From contig NZ_MUMI01000074.1 in NCBI RefSeq assembly GCF_002155975.1, forward strand, positions 1-36,796: 36,796 bases of DNA, given 5' to 3'. The position numbers were made by a program, and so were the translations under genes. Under the pieces are notes generated by a model. The model made no database searches. It was not told the DNA's origin and saw only the letters and a list, made by a program, of their open reading frames with translations. This DNA comes from Amycolatopsis kentuckyensis (lineage in GTDB: Bacteria > Actinomycetota > Actinomycetes > Mycobacteriales > Pseudonocardiaceae). Positions 10,592 to 19,726 of this stretch are shown here, one piece after another. How positions within the stretch are numbered: position 1 is the first letter of the stretch; every line of letters starts with the position of its first letter.

Positions 10592-11236
10592 TCAGGCCGT
10601 CGCGAACCGCGAAGCGGCGGCGACGAACTCGCCCGCCCGCGTGGCCAGGTCCGGCAGGCTGCCGCCGGAGGTCAGCGCGTCGCCCAGCAGCGGTGTCGCC
10701 GCGGCGACCGCGATCGCGCCCGAGCGCAGGTAGCCCTCGACGTCGGCCAGGTGGACGCCGCCGGTCGGCACCAGCGGGACGTCCGGCAGCGGCGCCCGCA
10801 CCGCGCGCAGGTACGCGATCCCGCCCACGGCCGCGACCGGGAACACCTTCACCGCGGCCGCGCCGAGCCGCCAGGCCTGGTCGATCTCCGTCGGCGTCAG
10901 CGCGCCGCAGATCACCGGGGTGTCCAGGGCCGCGGCGCGCTCGAGGACCGCCGGGTTGACCGTCGGCGTGATCAGGTACCCGGCACCGGCGTCGACCGCG
11001 ATGTCCACATCGGACGGTTCACGGACGCTGCCCGCGCCGATCAGCGCGTCTTCGCCGAGCGCCAGGCGCAGCGCGGTGATGGCCGCGGGTGCGCCCGGCG
11101 TCGTCAGCGTCGCTTCGAGCAGGCGGATGCCCGCCGCGTGCAGCACCATCGCCGCGTCGGCGAACCGGGAGGCGTCCGACGCCCGCAGGATCGCGACGAG
11201 CCGGTGTTCCGCCAGGGAAGCCTGCAGGTCCTTCAC
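10592..11236 (-). CDS. eda: 2-dehydro-3-deoxyphosphogluconate aldolase (KDPG/KHG aldolase family)
   Basis: 214-aa class I aldolase of the KDPG/KHG family, which splits 2-keto-3-deoxy sugar acid phosphates to pyruvate and an aldehyde. The Schiff-base lysine is Lys130 in AAVKVFPVAAVGG, the general acid/base is Glu41 in LEATLTTPGA, and the phosphate/glycine loop is PTGGVHLADV. Length and order are normal for Eda. The GTG start overlaps the pncA stop (GTGA), so it is translationally coupled to nicotinamidase. No dehydratase (Edd) or sugar kinase is nearby, so the true substrate could be another 2-keto-3-deoxy acid such as those from galactonate or uronate breakdown. Confidence 0.85.
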   Translation of the reverse strand: MKDLQASLAEHRLVAILRASDASRFADAAMVLHAAGIRLLEATLTTPGAPAAITALRLALGEDALIGAGSVREPSDVDIAVDAGAGYLITPTVNPAVLERAAALDTPVICGALTPTEIDQAWRLGAAAVKVFPVAAVGGIAYLRAVRAPLPDVPLVPTGGVHLADVEGYLRSGAIAVAAATPLLGDALTSGGSLPDLATRAGEFVAAASRFATA

Positions 11237-11811
11237 GAGGCCGGCGGCACGGGAGCGGTGCCGGTGTACGCGACGCCCGCCTCGTCGAAGTCCTTCAGCG
11301 TGGCGTCGACCGTCGGCTGCGAGCCGCCGACGGTCAGGTCCAGCAGCACCCGCACGCCGAAGCCGGCCTTCTTCGCGTCGAGGGCCGTCGCGCGGACGCA
11401 GAAGTCCGTCGCGATGCCGACGACGTCGACGTCGGTCACGTCGTGCTCGCGCAGCCAGGCTTCCAGGGACTTCCCGTCGCGGGCCGCGCCTTCGAAGCCC
11501 GAGTACGCGGCGCTGTACTCGCCCTTGGAGAACACCTCGCCGATCGGCACGACGTCGAGCGCGGCGTGGAACGACGCGCCCGCCGTGCCGGCGACGCAGT
11601 GCACCGGCCAGCTGTCCTTGAAGTCCGGCGTCTCGCTGAAGTGGGCACCGGGGTCGATGTGGTTGTCCCGGGTGGCCACGACGTGGCTGTACCCGCCTTC
11701 GGCGGCCTGCTTCGAGATGGCGGCGGCCGCGGCGGCCCCGCCCGGCAGGCCGAGCGAACCCCCTTCGCAGAAGTCGTTCTGCACGTCCACCACGATCAGC
11801 GCGGTCCCCAT
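11233..11811 (-). CDS. pncA: nicotinamidase
   Basis: Converts nicotinamide to nicotinate and ammonia in NAD salvage. The 192-aa protein has the full nicotinamidase set: catalytic Asp9 (VVDVQNDFC), Lys96 (FSKGEY) and Cys138 (GIATDFCVRAT), and the metal ligands Asp49, His51 (TRDNHIDPG), His57 and His71 (WPVHC). This separates it from general isochorismatases. ATG at 11811 follows a GGAG site. It lies 13 bases after pncB on the same strand, so the product of PncA, nicotinate, is the substrate of its operon neighbour. The stop overlaps the aldolase start. Confidence 0.94.
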   Translation of the reverse strand: MGTALIVVDVQNDFCEGGSLGLPGGAAAAAAISKQAAEGGYSHVVATRDNHIDPGAHFSETPDFKDSWPVHCVAGTAGASFHAALDVVPIGEVFSKGEYSAAYSGFEGAARDGKSLEAWLREHDVTDVDVVGIATDFCVRATALDAKKAGFGVRVLLDLTVGGSQPTVDATLKDFDEAGVAYTGTAPVPPAS

Positions 11812-11824
11812 GGTCGAACTCCGT

Positions 11825-13126
11825 TCAGAGAAACAGTGTCGGGATAGCGGGCTCGCCGTGCGAGAGCTTGAGGCCCTCCCACGGCAGGCTGACCAGGCCG
11901 CGGCGCAGCCGCTGCCTCGCGTCGTCGAGCGTAGGCAGGTCCGGCTCCGGGCGGCCAGCGCGGATCAGCGGGATCTGCAGCGGCCGGTCGTTCGCTTCCG
12001 GTTCCGGCGCGCTCGCACCGGAGGCCCAGACGACCTCCTCGACCGCCGTGCCGGTGCCGCGGTGGCGCCGCAGGGCGGACTTGCGGCCGCCGCGGGACTC
12101 CTTGTGCGCGCTGCGCTTGGCGACCGGCTTGCCGTCCACCTCGACCAGCTTGTAGACCATGCCGGCGGTCGGCGCGCCGGACCCGGTGACCACCGAGGTG
12201 CCGACGCCGTACGCGTCCACCGGCTCCGCGCGCAGCGCCGCGATGGCGTGCTCGTCCAGGTCGCCGGACACGACGATCCGGGTGTCCTTCGCGCCCAGGG
12301 AGTCCAGCTGCTCGCGGGCGCGGCGGGCGAGCGGGCCGACGTCACCGGAGTCGATCCGGATCGCGCCGAGCTCGGGTCCGGCGACGCGGACCGCCGTCTC
12401 GATGCCCGCGGTGATGTCGTAGGTGTCGACCAGCAGCGTCGTGTCCGCGCCCATCTTGTCCACCTGGGCGCGGAAGGCCGCTTCCTCGCTGTCGTGCAGC
12501 AGCATGAAGGCGTGCGCGACGGTGCCGCGCGTCGGGATGCCGTAGCGGCGCCCGGCTTCCAGGTTGGACGTCGTCGCGAAACCGGCCAGGTAGGCGGCGC
12601 GCGCGGCCGCGACCGCGGCGTACTCGTGCGTGCGGCGGCCGCCCATTTCGATGATCGGACGGCCGTGCGCGGCGCCGGACATCCGGGCCGCGGCGGACGC
12701 GATGGCGCTGTCGTGGTTGAGGATCGACAGCACCAGCGTCTCCAGCAGCACGCATTCGCCGAACGAACCGGTGACGGTGAGGATCGGCGAGCCGGGGAAG
12801 TACAGCTCACCCTCGGGGTAGCCGTCGATGTCACCGGAGAACTCGTAGTCGGCCAGCCAGGCGAGCGTCGCGTCGTCGACGACCGCGGTGGCCTCCAGCT
12901 GCGCCAGTTCGGCGTCGGTGAAGCGGAAGTCCGCGATCGCGTCGAGGACCCGCGCGGTGCCCGCGACGACGCCGTAGCGCCGCCCGTCCGGCAGCCGCCT
13001 GGCGAAAACTTCGAACACGCACGGCCGCGCGTGCGTCCCGTCGGCGAGCGCGCTGCCCAGCATGGTCAGCTCGTAGTGGTCGGTGAGCAGCGCAGTGCTG
13101 GCCGTGACCGGCTCCGGTGAACCCAT
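11825..13126 (-). CDS. pncB: nicotinate phosphoribosyltransferase
   Basis: Nicotinate + PRPP + ATP to nicotinate mononucleotide, the committed step of the Preiss-Handler route to NAD. 433 aa, of normal length. Recognisable segments: [11 protein letters not shown] at the N-terminus, [19 protein letters not shown], the motif GTVAHAF carrying the autophosphorylated-His region, AIRIDSGD, and VVSGDLDE. The ATG at 13126 has no ribosome site; TAGGCT lies six bases upstream, so the mRNA is probably leaderless. First gene of the operon pncB-pncA-aldolase; divergent from clpS with 74 bp between. Confidence 0.94.
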   Translation of the reverse strand: MGSPEPVTASTALLTDHYELTMLGSALADGTHARPCVFEVFARRLPDGRRYGVVAGTARVLDAIADFRFTDAELAQLEATAVVDDATLAWLADYEFSGDIDGYPEGELYFPGSPILTVTGSFGECVLLETLVLSILNHDSAIASAAARMSGAAHGRPIIEMGGRRTHEYAAVAAARAAYLAGFATTSNLEAGRRYGIPTRGTVAHAFMLLHDSEEAAFRAQVDKMGADTTLLVDTYDITAGIETAVRVAGPELGAIRIDSGDVGPLARRAREQLDSLGAKDTRIVVSGDLDEHAIAALRAEPVDAYGVGTSVVTGSGAPTAGMVYKLVEVDGKPVAKRSAHKESRGGRKSALRRHRGTGTAVEEVVWASGASAPEPEANDRPLQIPLIRAGRPEPDLPTLDDARQRLRRGLVSLPWEGLKLSHGEPAIPTLFL

Positions 13127-13132
13127 GGGGTA

Positions 13133-13138
13133 AGCCTA
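13133..13138 (-). promoter_or_regulatory. -10 of leaderless pncB promoter
   Basis: TAGGCT on the minus strand, six bases (TACCCC) before the pncB ATG. With transcription starting about seven bases past a -10, the mRNA would begin at the start codon. The same hexamer and spacing occur before bcp. Confidence 0.6.
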
Positions 13139-13200
13139 TTCACCCACATGGCCGGACCTGGCGCGGCGTACCCCGTGCCCCCCGTGACACCATGGGGTGC

Positions 13201-13500
13201 ATGTCCACGCCTGTCGCATCCGAACAGACGCAGGTCGAACCGGCCGGTGCGGAAGTCGCCGAGTCGGACACCCCCTGGCGGACCGTGGTCTGGAACGACC
13301 CGGTCAACCTCATGTCGTACGTGACCTACGTCTTCCAGAAGCTGTTCGGCTACAGCCGCGACCACGCCACCAAGCTGATGCTGGACGTGCACCAGAAGGG
13401 CAAGGCGATCGTGTCGTCCGGCAGCAAGGAAAAGGTGGAGACGGACGTGGCGAAGCTCCACGCGGCGGGCCTCTGGGCCACCATGGAGCAGCCCTCGTGA
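13201..13500 (+). CDS. clpS: ATP-dependent Clp protease adapter ClpS
   Basis: N-degron adaptor that delivers substrates to the ClpC/ClpA unfoldase. The 99-aa protein has the ClpS core: [19 protein letters not shown] (the D/N-P-V segment that binds the N-terminal residue), a long helix [17 protein letters not shown], and [20 protein letters not shown]. The first 25 residues are a variable tail. ATG at 13201 is used; ATG at 13192 in the same frame is the alternative, neither with a clear ribosome site. The stop overlaps the start of the DUF2017 gene, an arrangement conserved in actinobacteria (Rv1331-Rv1332). Confidence 0.93.
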   Translation: MSTPVASEQTQVEPAGAEVAESDTPWRTVVWNDPVNLMSYVTYVFQKLFGYSRDHATKLMLDVHQKGKAIVSSGSKEKVETDVAKLHAAGLWATMEQPS

Positions 13501-14054
13501 ACGGTTGGCGGCGCAAGGGCGCGGTGATCCACGCGGGCTTCGAGCAGCAGGAAGCGGCCGTGCTGCGCGGGCTGGTCAGCCAGCTCGAGGACATGCTCAC
13601 CGCGCGCGCCGAAGAGGCGCCCCAGGACGAGCTCGCGGAGCTCACCGGCATCCGGACCGGACCCACCGAGTCCCCGGACGACCCGGTGCTCTCGCGGCTG
13701 CTCCCGGACTTCCACAAGCTCGACCCGGACAACCCGTCCCGCGAGGACATCGACTCGGTCGCGGCGATGCGCTCGCTGCACGAGCCGGAGCTGCTCGACA
13801 TCAAGGTCGGCGTGGCCAAGATCGTGCTCGACACGCTGCCCCGCGACGGCGGCCACGTCCGGCTGACCGAGGAGCAGGCCGACGCCTGGCTGGGCGCGCT
13901 CAACGACGTCCGGCTGGCGCTCGGTACCGCGCTCGACGTCACCGAGGACATGCCCGACGAGCTGCCCGAAGACGACCCGCGTGCGCCGCACCTCGGCGTC
14001 TACCACTGGCTGACGTGGGTGCAGGAGACGCTGATCCAGGCGCTGACCGGATGA
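13497..14054 (+). CDS. DUF2017 family protein
   Basis: 185-aa protein of the actinobacterial DUF2017 family, always found next to clpS (Rv1332 in M. tuberculosis), function unknown. It is mostly helical and acidic, with no signal peptide or membrane segment. Segments seen: [20 protein letters not shown] central stretch, [18 protein letters not shown], and the C-terminal [17 protein letters not shown]. The constant linkage to clpS suggests a role in regulated proteolysis, but that is inference from context only. GTG start at 13497 overlaps the clpS stop; its own stop overlaps the peptidase ATG (ATGA), giving three coupled genes. Confidence 0.88.
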   Translation: MNGWRRKGAVIHAGFEQQEAAVLRGLVSQLEDMLTARAEEAPQDELAELTGIRTGPTESPDDPVLSRLLPDFHKLDPDNPSREDIDSVAAMRSLHEPELLDIKVGVAKIVLDTLPRDGGHVRLTEEQADAWLGALNDVRLALGTALDVTEDMPDELPEDDPRAPHLGVYHWLTWVQETLIQALTG

Positions 14055-15031
14055 TCACCGACGTGCCGGGTGTCCTGGTCGGGCACCACGAGCGGGTCGG
14101 CGACGGCTGGGCCACCGGGACGACGGTGGTGCTGGTGCCCGAGGGCGCGGTCGGCGCGGTCGACCAGCGCGGCGGCGCGCCCGGCACGCGGGAGACGAAC
14201 CTGCTGGAGCCGGAGAACCTGGTGCAGCGGGTCAACGCGGTGTGCCTTTCGGGCGGCTCGGCGTACGGCCTCGCCGCGGCCGACGGCGTGATGCGGTGGC
14301 TTTCCGAGCGCAACCTGGGCTTCCCGGTGGGCGCGCAGCCCCACGAGGTCGTGCCGATCGTGCCCGCGGCGGTGCTGTTCGACCTGCCCCGCAGCGAGTG
14401 GGGCAACCGGCCCGACGCGTCTTTCGGCTACGCAGCGTGCGAAGCGGCTTCGGCTTCCTTCGCGCAGGGGACGGTCGGAGCGGGCGCCGGCGCGGCTGTC
14501 GGATCGCTGAAGGGCGGGATCGGGTCGGCGAGCGAAGTCGTCGGCGAGTTCACGGTCGGGGCGCTGGCGGCGGTGAACGCGGTCGGCGAGGCGGTGGACC
14601 TGACGACGGGCCGCGCGTACGCGGCCGACCACGGCGACTTCGGCGTGACGTGGCCTTCGCGGCCCGCCGACCTGCCTTCGCGCCGGACGGACCTGAACAC
14701 GACGATCGGCGTCGTCGCGGTCGACGCGGCCCTGTCGAAGGCCGAGGCGCGGCGGATCGCGGTCGCGGCGCAGGACGGGCTGGCGCGCGCGGTGCGCCCG
14801 GCGCACACGATGTTCGACGGCGACACGGTGTTCGCGCTGGCCACGGGCGCGCACGAGCTGCCGGGCGCGAGCGGCCCGTTCGGTGCGGCGGCCCGGCCCG
14901 TGGCGTTGGACGCGCTGTGCTCGGCGGCGGCGCGGGTGTTCGCACGGGCGATGGTGCACGGGCTCCTGGCGGCGACCACGGCCGGCGGGGTGCCTGCCTA
15001 CCGGGACGTCTGGCCGGAGGCGTTCGCGTAA
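14051..15031 (+). CDS. P1 family (S58, DmpA-like) peptidase
   Basis: 326-aa member of the autoprocessing P1/S58 peptidases (DmpA aminopeptidase, 6-aminohexanoate oligomer hydrolase, Rv1333). These Ntn-like enzymes cut themselves into two chains; the new N-terminal residue is the nucleophile. The cut is expected between Asn216 and Thr217 in DLNTTIGVVAVD. Other family segments: [12 protein letters not shown] at the start, [34 protein letters not shown], and HTMFDGDTVFALATG. Substrate unknown; beta- or D-aminopeptidase activity is possible. ATG overlaps the DUF2017 stop. No signal peptide, so cytoplasmic. Confidence 0.9.
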   Translation: MITDVPGVLVGHHERVGDGWATGTTVVLVPEGAVGAVDQRGGAPGTRETNLLEPENLVQRVNAVCLSGGSAYGLAAADGVMRWLSERNLGFPVGAQPHEVVPIVPAAVLFDLPRSEWGNRPDASFGYAACEAASASFAQGTVGAGAGAAVGSLKGGIGSASEVVGEFTVGALAAVNAVGEAVDLTTGRAYAADHGDFGVTWPSRPADLPSRRTDLNTTIGVVAVDAALSKAEARRIAVAAQDGLARAVRPAHTMFDGDTVFALATGAHELPGASGPFGAAARPVALDALCSAAARVFARAMVHGLLAATTAGGVPAYRDVWPEAFA

Positions 15032-15102
15032 CGCCCGGGCCGGCGGAGGACTTCGTCGCCGCCCTGCAGGTCCGCGGCCTGCACGCGACCCCGGCGCCGT
15101 GA
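15032..15102 (+). other. short coding-like remnant
   Basis: In the frame one base off the peptidase gene, the bases after its stop read as a short GC-biased peptide ending EDFVAALQVRGLHATPAP and a TGA at 15100-15102. It has no start or ribosome site of its own. It may be the tail of a lost gene, or chance. Confidence 0.2.
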
Positions 15103-15115
15103 CCGATTTCGCGGC

Positions 15116-15496
15116 TCAGGCGCCCGGGTAGGGGTCCTCGGGCAGGGCGTCGCCGCTGATCTCCAGGTTCGCCGCGCGTACGGCGCTCACGTACTCCTCG
15201 TCGATCTCCATGTCGATCCCGCCGACGGACAGGATCGGCCCCAGCGACGGGTGGATCTCCAGCGGGCCCAGCTCGGTGTCGCGCGGCAGGCGCTCCCAGA
15301 TCTGCTTCGGGCGGTTCAAGGTCCACCGGCTGCAGGCCAGCAGCGTCACGTGCCGGTCGGTCACCATGATCAGGAAGCCCACCCGCAGGCGCATGCGGTT
15401 CACGTACAGCGACATCCCGGGGATCACGTACTGGATCCGCTCGTCCGTGCCGAGGTACATCCGGCACCGATCGCGTACTTTCGACGACAGCGGCAC
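15116..15496 (-). CDS. conserved hypothetical protein, possible PH-like fold
   Basis: 126-aa soluble protein. The pattern of short strands (RIQYVIPGMSLYVNRMRLRV, FLIMVTDRHVTLLACSRW, IWERLPRDTELGPLEI) with a conserved Trp and the phrase VTDRHVTLLA recalls bacterial PH-like proteins in which strands end in a TNRRLLL-type motif; this is only a resemblance. The GTG start at 15496 has GACACT six bases upstream, fitting a leaderless start. Divergent from mec, with 81 bp between. No function assigned. Confidence 0.7.
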   Translation of the reverse strand: MPLSSKVRDRCRMYLGTDERIQYVIPGMSLYVNRMRLRVGFLIMVTDRHVTLLACSRWTLNRPKQIWERLPRDTELGPLEIHPSLGPILSVGGIDMEIDEEYVSAVRAANLEISGDALPEDPYPGA

Positions 15497-15543
15497 GCCG
15501 CCAGTGTCCCAAGAACCGCTGGTGAGCGGTATATCTCATCATC

Positions 15544-15560
15544 TGGACCCGCTTTGTCCA
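15544..15560. promoter_or_regulatory. inverted repeat TGGAC-N7-GTCCA before mec
   Basis: Perfect 5-base arms at 15544-15548 and 15556-15560, lying over the expected -35 region of the mec promoter (-10 at 15566-15571). A regulator could bind here to control cysteine synthesis genes, but no known factor is matched. Confidence 0.35.
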
Positions 15561-15565
15561 CCACC

Positions 15566-15571
15566 TAAGAT
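15566..15571 (+). promoter_or_regulatory. -10 of leaderless mec promoter
   Basis: TAAGAT, six bases before the mec GTG at 15578; CTGGAC lies about 17 bases further up as a possible -35. No ribosome site precedes the GTG. Confidence 0.6.
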
Positions 15572-15577
15572 ATCGGT

Positions 15578-15985
15578 GTGCTCAGGATCCGCCGTGAACT
15601 CGTCGACGAGATCGTCGCCCACGCCCGTCGTGACCACCCCGACGAGGCGTGCGGGGTGATCGCCGGGCCCGAAGGCTCGGATTCCCCCGAGCGGTTCATC
15701 CCGATGCTGAACGCGGCCCGGTCGCCGACGTTCTACGAGTTCGACTCCGGTGACCTGCTGAAGCTCTACCGCGAGATGGCCGCGAACGACGAGGTGCCGG
15801 TGGTCATCTACCACTCGCACACCGCCACCGAGGCCTACCCGTCGCGGACCGACGCGAACATCGCGGCCGAGCCGGACGCGCACTACGTGCTCGTCTCCAC
15901 CCGGGACCCCGAGGTGCACGAATTCCGGTCGTACCGGATCGTGGACGCCGAGATCACCGAAGAGCCCGTCGAGATCGTCGACTGA
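15578..15985 (+). CDS. mec: CysO-cysteine peptidase, JAMM/M67 metalloprotease
   Basis: Zinc metallopeptidase of 135 aa that, in M. tuberculosis (Mec+, Rv1334), releases cysteine from the C-terminus of the carrier CysO. The JAMM motif is complete: Glu23 in HPDEACGV, and His79, His81, Ser89 and Asp92 in YHSHTATEAYPSRTD. Length equals the single-domain bacterial enzyme. The GTG start at 15578 is the first base expected of the transcript from the TAAGAT -10, so it is probably leaderless. It is followed by cysO and cysM in the same order as in mycobacteria, which fixes its job. Confidence 0.94.
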   Translation: MLRIRRELVDEIVAHARRDHPDEACGVIAGPEGSDSPERFIPMLNAARSPTFYEFDSGDLLKLYREMAANDEVPVVIYHSHTATEAYPSRTDANIAAEPDAHYVLVSTRDPEVHEFRSYRIVDAEITEEPVEIVD

Positions 15986-16052
15986 CCCGATCGGAATAAA
16001 CCGCCGCGCCACCGGCGTCTGCGTGTAAGAACCCACCGGAGGTAAAGAACCC

Positions 16053-16325
16053 ATGGCCGTGACCGTCTCCATCCCGACGATCCTGCGCACCCACACCGGC
16101 GGCGAGAAGTCCGTCGAGGCGAAGGGCGCGACCGTGCTCGAGATCATCGACGACGTCGAGTCCCGGCACGCCGGCATCAAGGCGCGCCTGGTCAAGGAGG
16201 AGAAGCTGCACCGCTTCATCAACGTCTACGTCAACGACGAGGACGTGCGCTTCTCGGGTGGCCTCGAGGCCGAGGTCAAGGACGGCGACACCCTGACCAT
16301 CCTCCCCGCCGTGGCCGGTGGCTGA
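16053..16325 (+). CDS. cysO: sulfur carrier protein CysO (MoaD/ThiS family)
   Basis: 90-aa ubiquitin-like sulfur carrier ending in the diagnostic Gly-Gly (AVAGG, residues 89-90), which becomes a thiocarboxylate. The thiocarboxylate attacks the aminoacrylate held by CysM, and the CysO-cysteine adduct is cut by Mec. Beta-grasp signs: VTVSIPTILRTHTGGEK, LHRFINVYVNDEDVRF, VKDGDTLTILPAVAGG. ATG at 16053 has a GGAGG site ten bases upstream. Three bases separate its stop from cysM. The activating enzyme (MoeZ type) is not in the window. Confidence 0.95.
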   Translation: MAVTVSIPTILRTHTGGEKSVEAKGATVLEIIDDVESRHAGIKARLVKEEKLHRFINVYVNDEDVRFSGGLEAEVKDGDTLTILPAVAGG

Positions 16326-17279
<954 letters not shown>

Positions 17280-17280
17280 G

Positions 17281-18102
17281 CTACTCGAGCCGCCACAGCT
17301 CGGGCAGGGCGAGGTCGACGCCGTCGGCCAGCCGCTCGAAGGTGGCCATGGTGGCGCCCAGGTCGTCGAACGCCTTCGGCAGCCGCTTGAGCGGCTTGCT
17401 CAGCGGCCGCCAGAACGCGTCCCAGTGGATCGGCCGGACGGTCCGCGCGCCGACGGCTCCGGCGGTCTCGCGCCAGTACCGTTCCCGCCACTGCTCGGTC
17501 CGCTTTCCCGCCTGCCCGACACCGAGGTAGACGACGTCGGCCCGGAAGCCGGCGAGCGCGCCGGGCACGAAGTTCGCCGACGCGTGGACCAGGACGCTGC
17601 CCGCCGGGTGGGCGATGTGGAACGAGTAGCAGCGGCCGGTCCGGAACGCTTTGGTCCTGGCCGGCAGCCGGACCGGCTCGGTGATCTCGCCGGGCACCCG
17701 GTCGCCCTCGCTGTGCCGGGCGTCGACCGGGGTCACGGTGAACGCGCCGAACCCGGCCGGCCGGCCCGGCACCAGCTCCTCGAACGGCTCGCCGGCCAGC
17801 CCGTAGCCCTCCTGGATCCGGCGCGTCGACGCCGACCCGGCCAGCGTGGCGCCGGTCAGCTGCGCGACGACCGGTGCGTCCATGGCGTGGTCGAGGTGGG
17901 AATGCGCGACCAGGACGGCGTCCAGCGCCGTGACCCCGAGGCGCCGCAGGGCCTCCTCGATCCGGCGGCGGTCCGGCGCCACGCGCGTCGCCATCTTCAG
18001 CGGGGACGGCCGTGAGAAGAAGCCGTCGACCAGTACAGCCGAAGCACCGTCGGTGACCAGGACGGTCGACACCCCGGCGAACGCCGTGCGCGGTTCGGGC
18101 AT
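17281..18102 (-). CDS. MBL-fold metallo-hydrolase
   Basis: 273-aa metallo-beta-lactamase-fold protein. Metal ligands: AHSHLDHAMD (HxHxDH), His in DARHSEGDRV, and the late PIHWDAFW His. The family is large and the substrate unknown; the VYLGVGQAGK stretch and the length are as in L-ascorbate-6-phosphate-lactonase/UlaG-like proteins. ATG at 18102 has CATACT six bases upstream on its strand, fitting a leaderless start; the divergent racemase gene starts only 10 bases away, so their promoters must interlock. Together with the racemase and NAT genes it interrupts the order cysM-rhomboid seen in mycobacteria. Confidence 0.82.
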   Translation of the reverse strand: MPEPRTAFAGVSTVLVTDGASAVLVDGFFSRPSPLKMATRVAPDRRRIEEALRRLGVTALDAVLVAHSHLDHAMDAPVVAQLTGATLAGSASTRRIQEGYGLAGEPFEELVPGRPAGFGAFTVTPVDARHSEGDRVPGEITEPVRLPARTKAFRTGRCYSFHIAHPAGSVLVHASANFVPGALAGFRADVVYLGVGQAGKRTEQWRERYWRETAGAVGARTVRPIHWDAFWRPLSKPLKRLPKAFDDLGATMATFERLADGVDLALPELWRLE

Positions 18103-18111
18103 GCTGGGAGT

Positions 18112-18828
18112 ATGAAGGTCATCGGGCTGCTGGGCGGGATGAGCTGGGAATCCTCGATCGAGTACTACCGGCTGGTCAACGAGCGGGTGAAGGCCGTGCT
18201 CGGCGGGTTCCACTCCGCGCACACCGTCCTCTACTCCGTCGACTTCGCTGCGATCGAAGGCATGCAGGCCGAGGGACGCTGGGACGACGCCGGTGCGGAG
18301 CTGAACCGGGCCGCCAAGGCCCTCGAAGCGGCCGGGGCCGACTTCGTCGTGCTCTGCACCAACACCATGCACAAGGTCGCCGCACAGCTGGAAGACGGCC
18401 TCGGCATCCCGCTGCTGCACCTCGGCGACGCCACCGCCGCGGCCGTCAAGGCCGCCGGCGCCCGCCGCGTCGGGCTGCTCGGGACCGGCTTCACCATGGG
18501 GCAGCCCTTCTACCGCGACCGCCTCGCCGCGCACGGGCTCGACGTGCTCGTGCCCAGCGCCGAAGACCGCGACCTGGTGCACCGGATCATCTACGACGAG
18601 CTGGTGCTCGGCGTCGTCGAAGACACCTCGAGAGAGGCCTACCGCGGCGTGATCGCGCGGCTCGTCGAAGCCGGTGCCGAGGGCGTCATCTACGGCTGCA
18701 CCGAGATCGAGCTGCTCGTCAGCCCGGAGGACAGCCCGGTGCCGACGTTCCCCACGACCCGCCTGCACGCCGAGGCGGCGGTGGACTACGCGCTGGGCAC
18801 CACCTCGCTGCCCCTGCCGCCGACGTGA
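18112..18828 (+). CDS. aspartate/glutamate racemase family protein
   Basis: 238-aa amino-acid racemase of the Asp/Glu family, PLP-independent. The two catalytic cysteines are Cys82 in VLCTNTMHK and Cys196 in YGCTEIELL; the N-terminal GLLGGMSWESSIEYY is typical of the YgeA/RacD group rather than of MurI. Substrate (aspartate, glutamate or a hydantoin-type compound) cannot be told. ATG at 18112 with GGGAG just before it; the spacing is very short, so another initiation mode is possible. The last 43 bases overlap the convergent NAT gene. The window holds a separate true glutamate racemase (murI). Confidence 0.85.
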   Translation: MKVIGLLGGMSWESSIEYYRLVNERVKAVLGGFHSAHTVLYSVDFAAIEGMQAEGRWDDAGAELNRAAKALEAAGADFVVLCTNTMHKVAAQLEDGLGIPLLHLGDATAAAVKAAGARRVGLLGTGFTMGQPFYRDRLAAHGLDVLVPSAEDRDLVHRIIYDELVLGVVEDTSREAYRGVIARLVEAGAEGVIYGCTEIELLVSPEDSPVPTFPTTRLHAEAAVDYALGTTSLPLPPT

Positions 18829-19634
18829 GCCTCGTGCTGCGCCACGCACTGCCGCCACAGGCGCTCGCGCTCCTCCGCCGTGAACAGTGCCGCCGGGATG
18901 CCGAACACGTCACCCGCGGCCGCCCACCAGTCGCCCGGTGAGCCGATCAGCTCCTTGGCGCCGTGCCGGTCCAAGGTGAGCGCGCGCAGGCTGTCCACCC
19001 CCGTCGCGTCCCGCCGTTGCACCACGCAGACCCGCACGAACCCGGACTCGGGTGCCGTGGACAGCCAGGCGTGCTTCTCCGCGAAGTCCGCCAGCTCCGC
19101 GACGCCGGGCGCGAAGTCCATGCCGGTGAAGCTGCCCGAGGGGTCGTGCTCGAACCGCCAGCCGCCAGGCGCCACCTCCGACGGCCGCAACCGGTAGGTG
19201 TGCGGGCCCTGCACGTAGGTGCCTTCCCGGAGGGGGAGCGGCTCGTGCGGGCCGTCCCCGAGCCCCGCGTCGGCCAGCCAGGCCGTCTCCGGGGCGTCCG
19301 GCAGCCCGGTGACGGACAGCGCCAGGTGGTTCCGGTCGACGTTCGGCGCGTCCGCACTGCCCTGCACCCCGCCCAGGTGCCGGGTGACCTGGTAGCCGAG
19401 CGCCGCCAGCAACGCCGAGAACGCCCCGTTCAGGTGGTAGCAGTACCCGCCGCGGCCGCGCAGGATCCGCGCCAGCGACACGGACGGCTCGAGCGGGGTC
19501 GGCCGCCCGAGCTGCACCTCCAGCGCCTCGTACGGCACGCGTTCGACGTGCGCCGCGTGCAGCCGCCGCAGCGCACCCAGACCCGGCGGCTCGGGATCGA
19601 GGCCGAGCCGCGCGAGATAACCGGTGACGTCCAT
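18786..19634 (-). CDS. nat: arylamine N-acetyltransferase
   Basis: 282-aa NAT enzyme transferring an acyl group from CoA to arylamines, hydrazines or a secondary-metabolite amine. The Cys-His-Asp triad is visible: Cys65 in RGRGGYCYHLNG, His103 in RNHLAL, Asp122 in LADAGLG. The N-terminal YLARLGLDPEPP and VPYEALEVQL are family hallmarks. ATG at 19634 is preceded at seven bases by TAGCTT, so the mRNA is probably leaderless; the frame extends 10 residues further up without support. In Pseudonocardiaceae such enzymes also close amide bonds in ansamycin antibiotics, but no polyketide genes are near. Confidence 0.9.
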   Translation of the reverse strand: MDVTGYLARLGLDPEPPGLGALRRLHAAHVERVPYEALEVQLGRPTPLEPSVSLARILRGRGGYCYHLNGAFSALLAALGYQVTRHLGGVQGSADAPNVDRNHLALSVTGLPDAPETAWLADAGLGDGPHEPLPLREGTYVQGPHTYRLRPSEVAPGGWRFEHDPSGSFTGMDFAPGVAELADFAEKHAWLSTAPESGFVRVCVVQRRDATGVDSLRALTLDRHGAKELIGSPGDWWAAAGDVFGIPAALFTAEERERLWRQCVAQHEAHVGGRGSEVVPSA

Positions 19635-19641
19635 GCCCGAC

Positions 19642-19647
19642 AAGCTA
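19642..19647 (-). promoter_or_regulatory. -10 of leaderless nat promoter
   Basis: TAGCTT on the minus strand, seven bases before the nat ATG at 19634. No ribosome site is seen. Confidence 0.5.
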
Positions 19648-19714
19648 GCCGGGACCACCGACAAAACCGGGGGATCAGGGATTTCACCCGAGGTGAAGGG
19701 GCGGTGGCCGGACG

Positions 19715-19720
19715 TAGCCT
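19715..19720 (+). promoter_or_regulatory. -10 of leaderless rhomboid promoter
   Basis: TAGCCT, six bases (CGAAGT) before the GTG at 19727. The 17 bases 19714-19730 are repeated with one change at the murI start. Confidence 0.55.
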
Positions 19721-19726
19721 CGAAGT

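Noticed and set aside
18786-19634. Amide synthase of an ansamycin cluster
   Set aside because: NAT homologs serve there, but no polyketide or aminohydroxybenzoate genes are in the window; an ordinary NAT is more likely.
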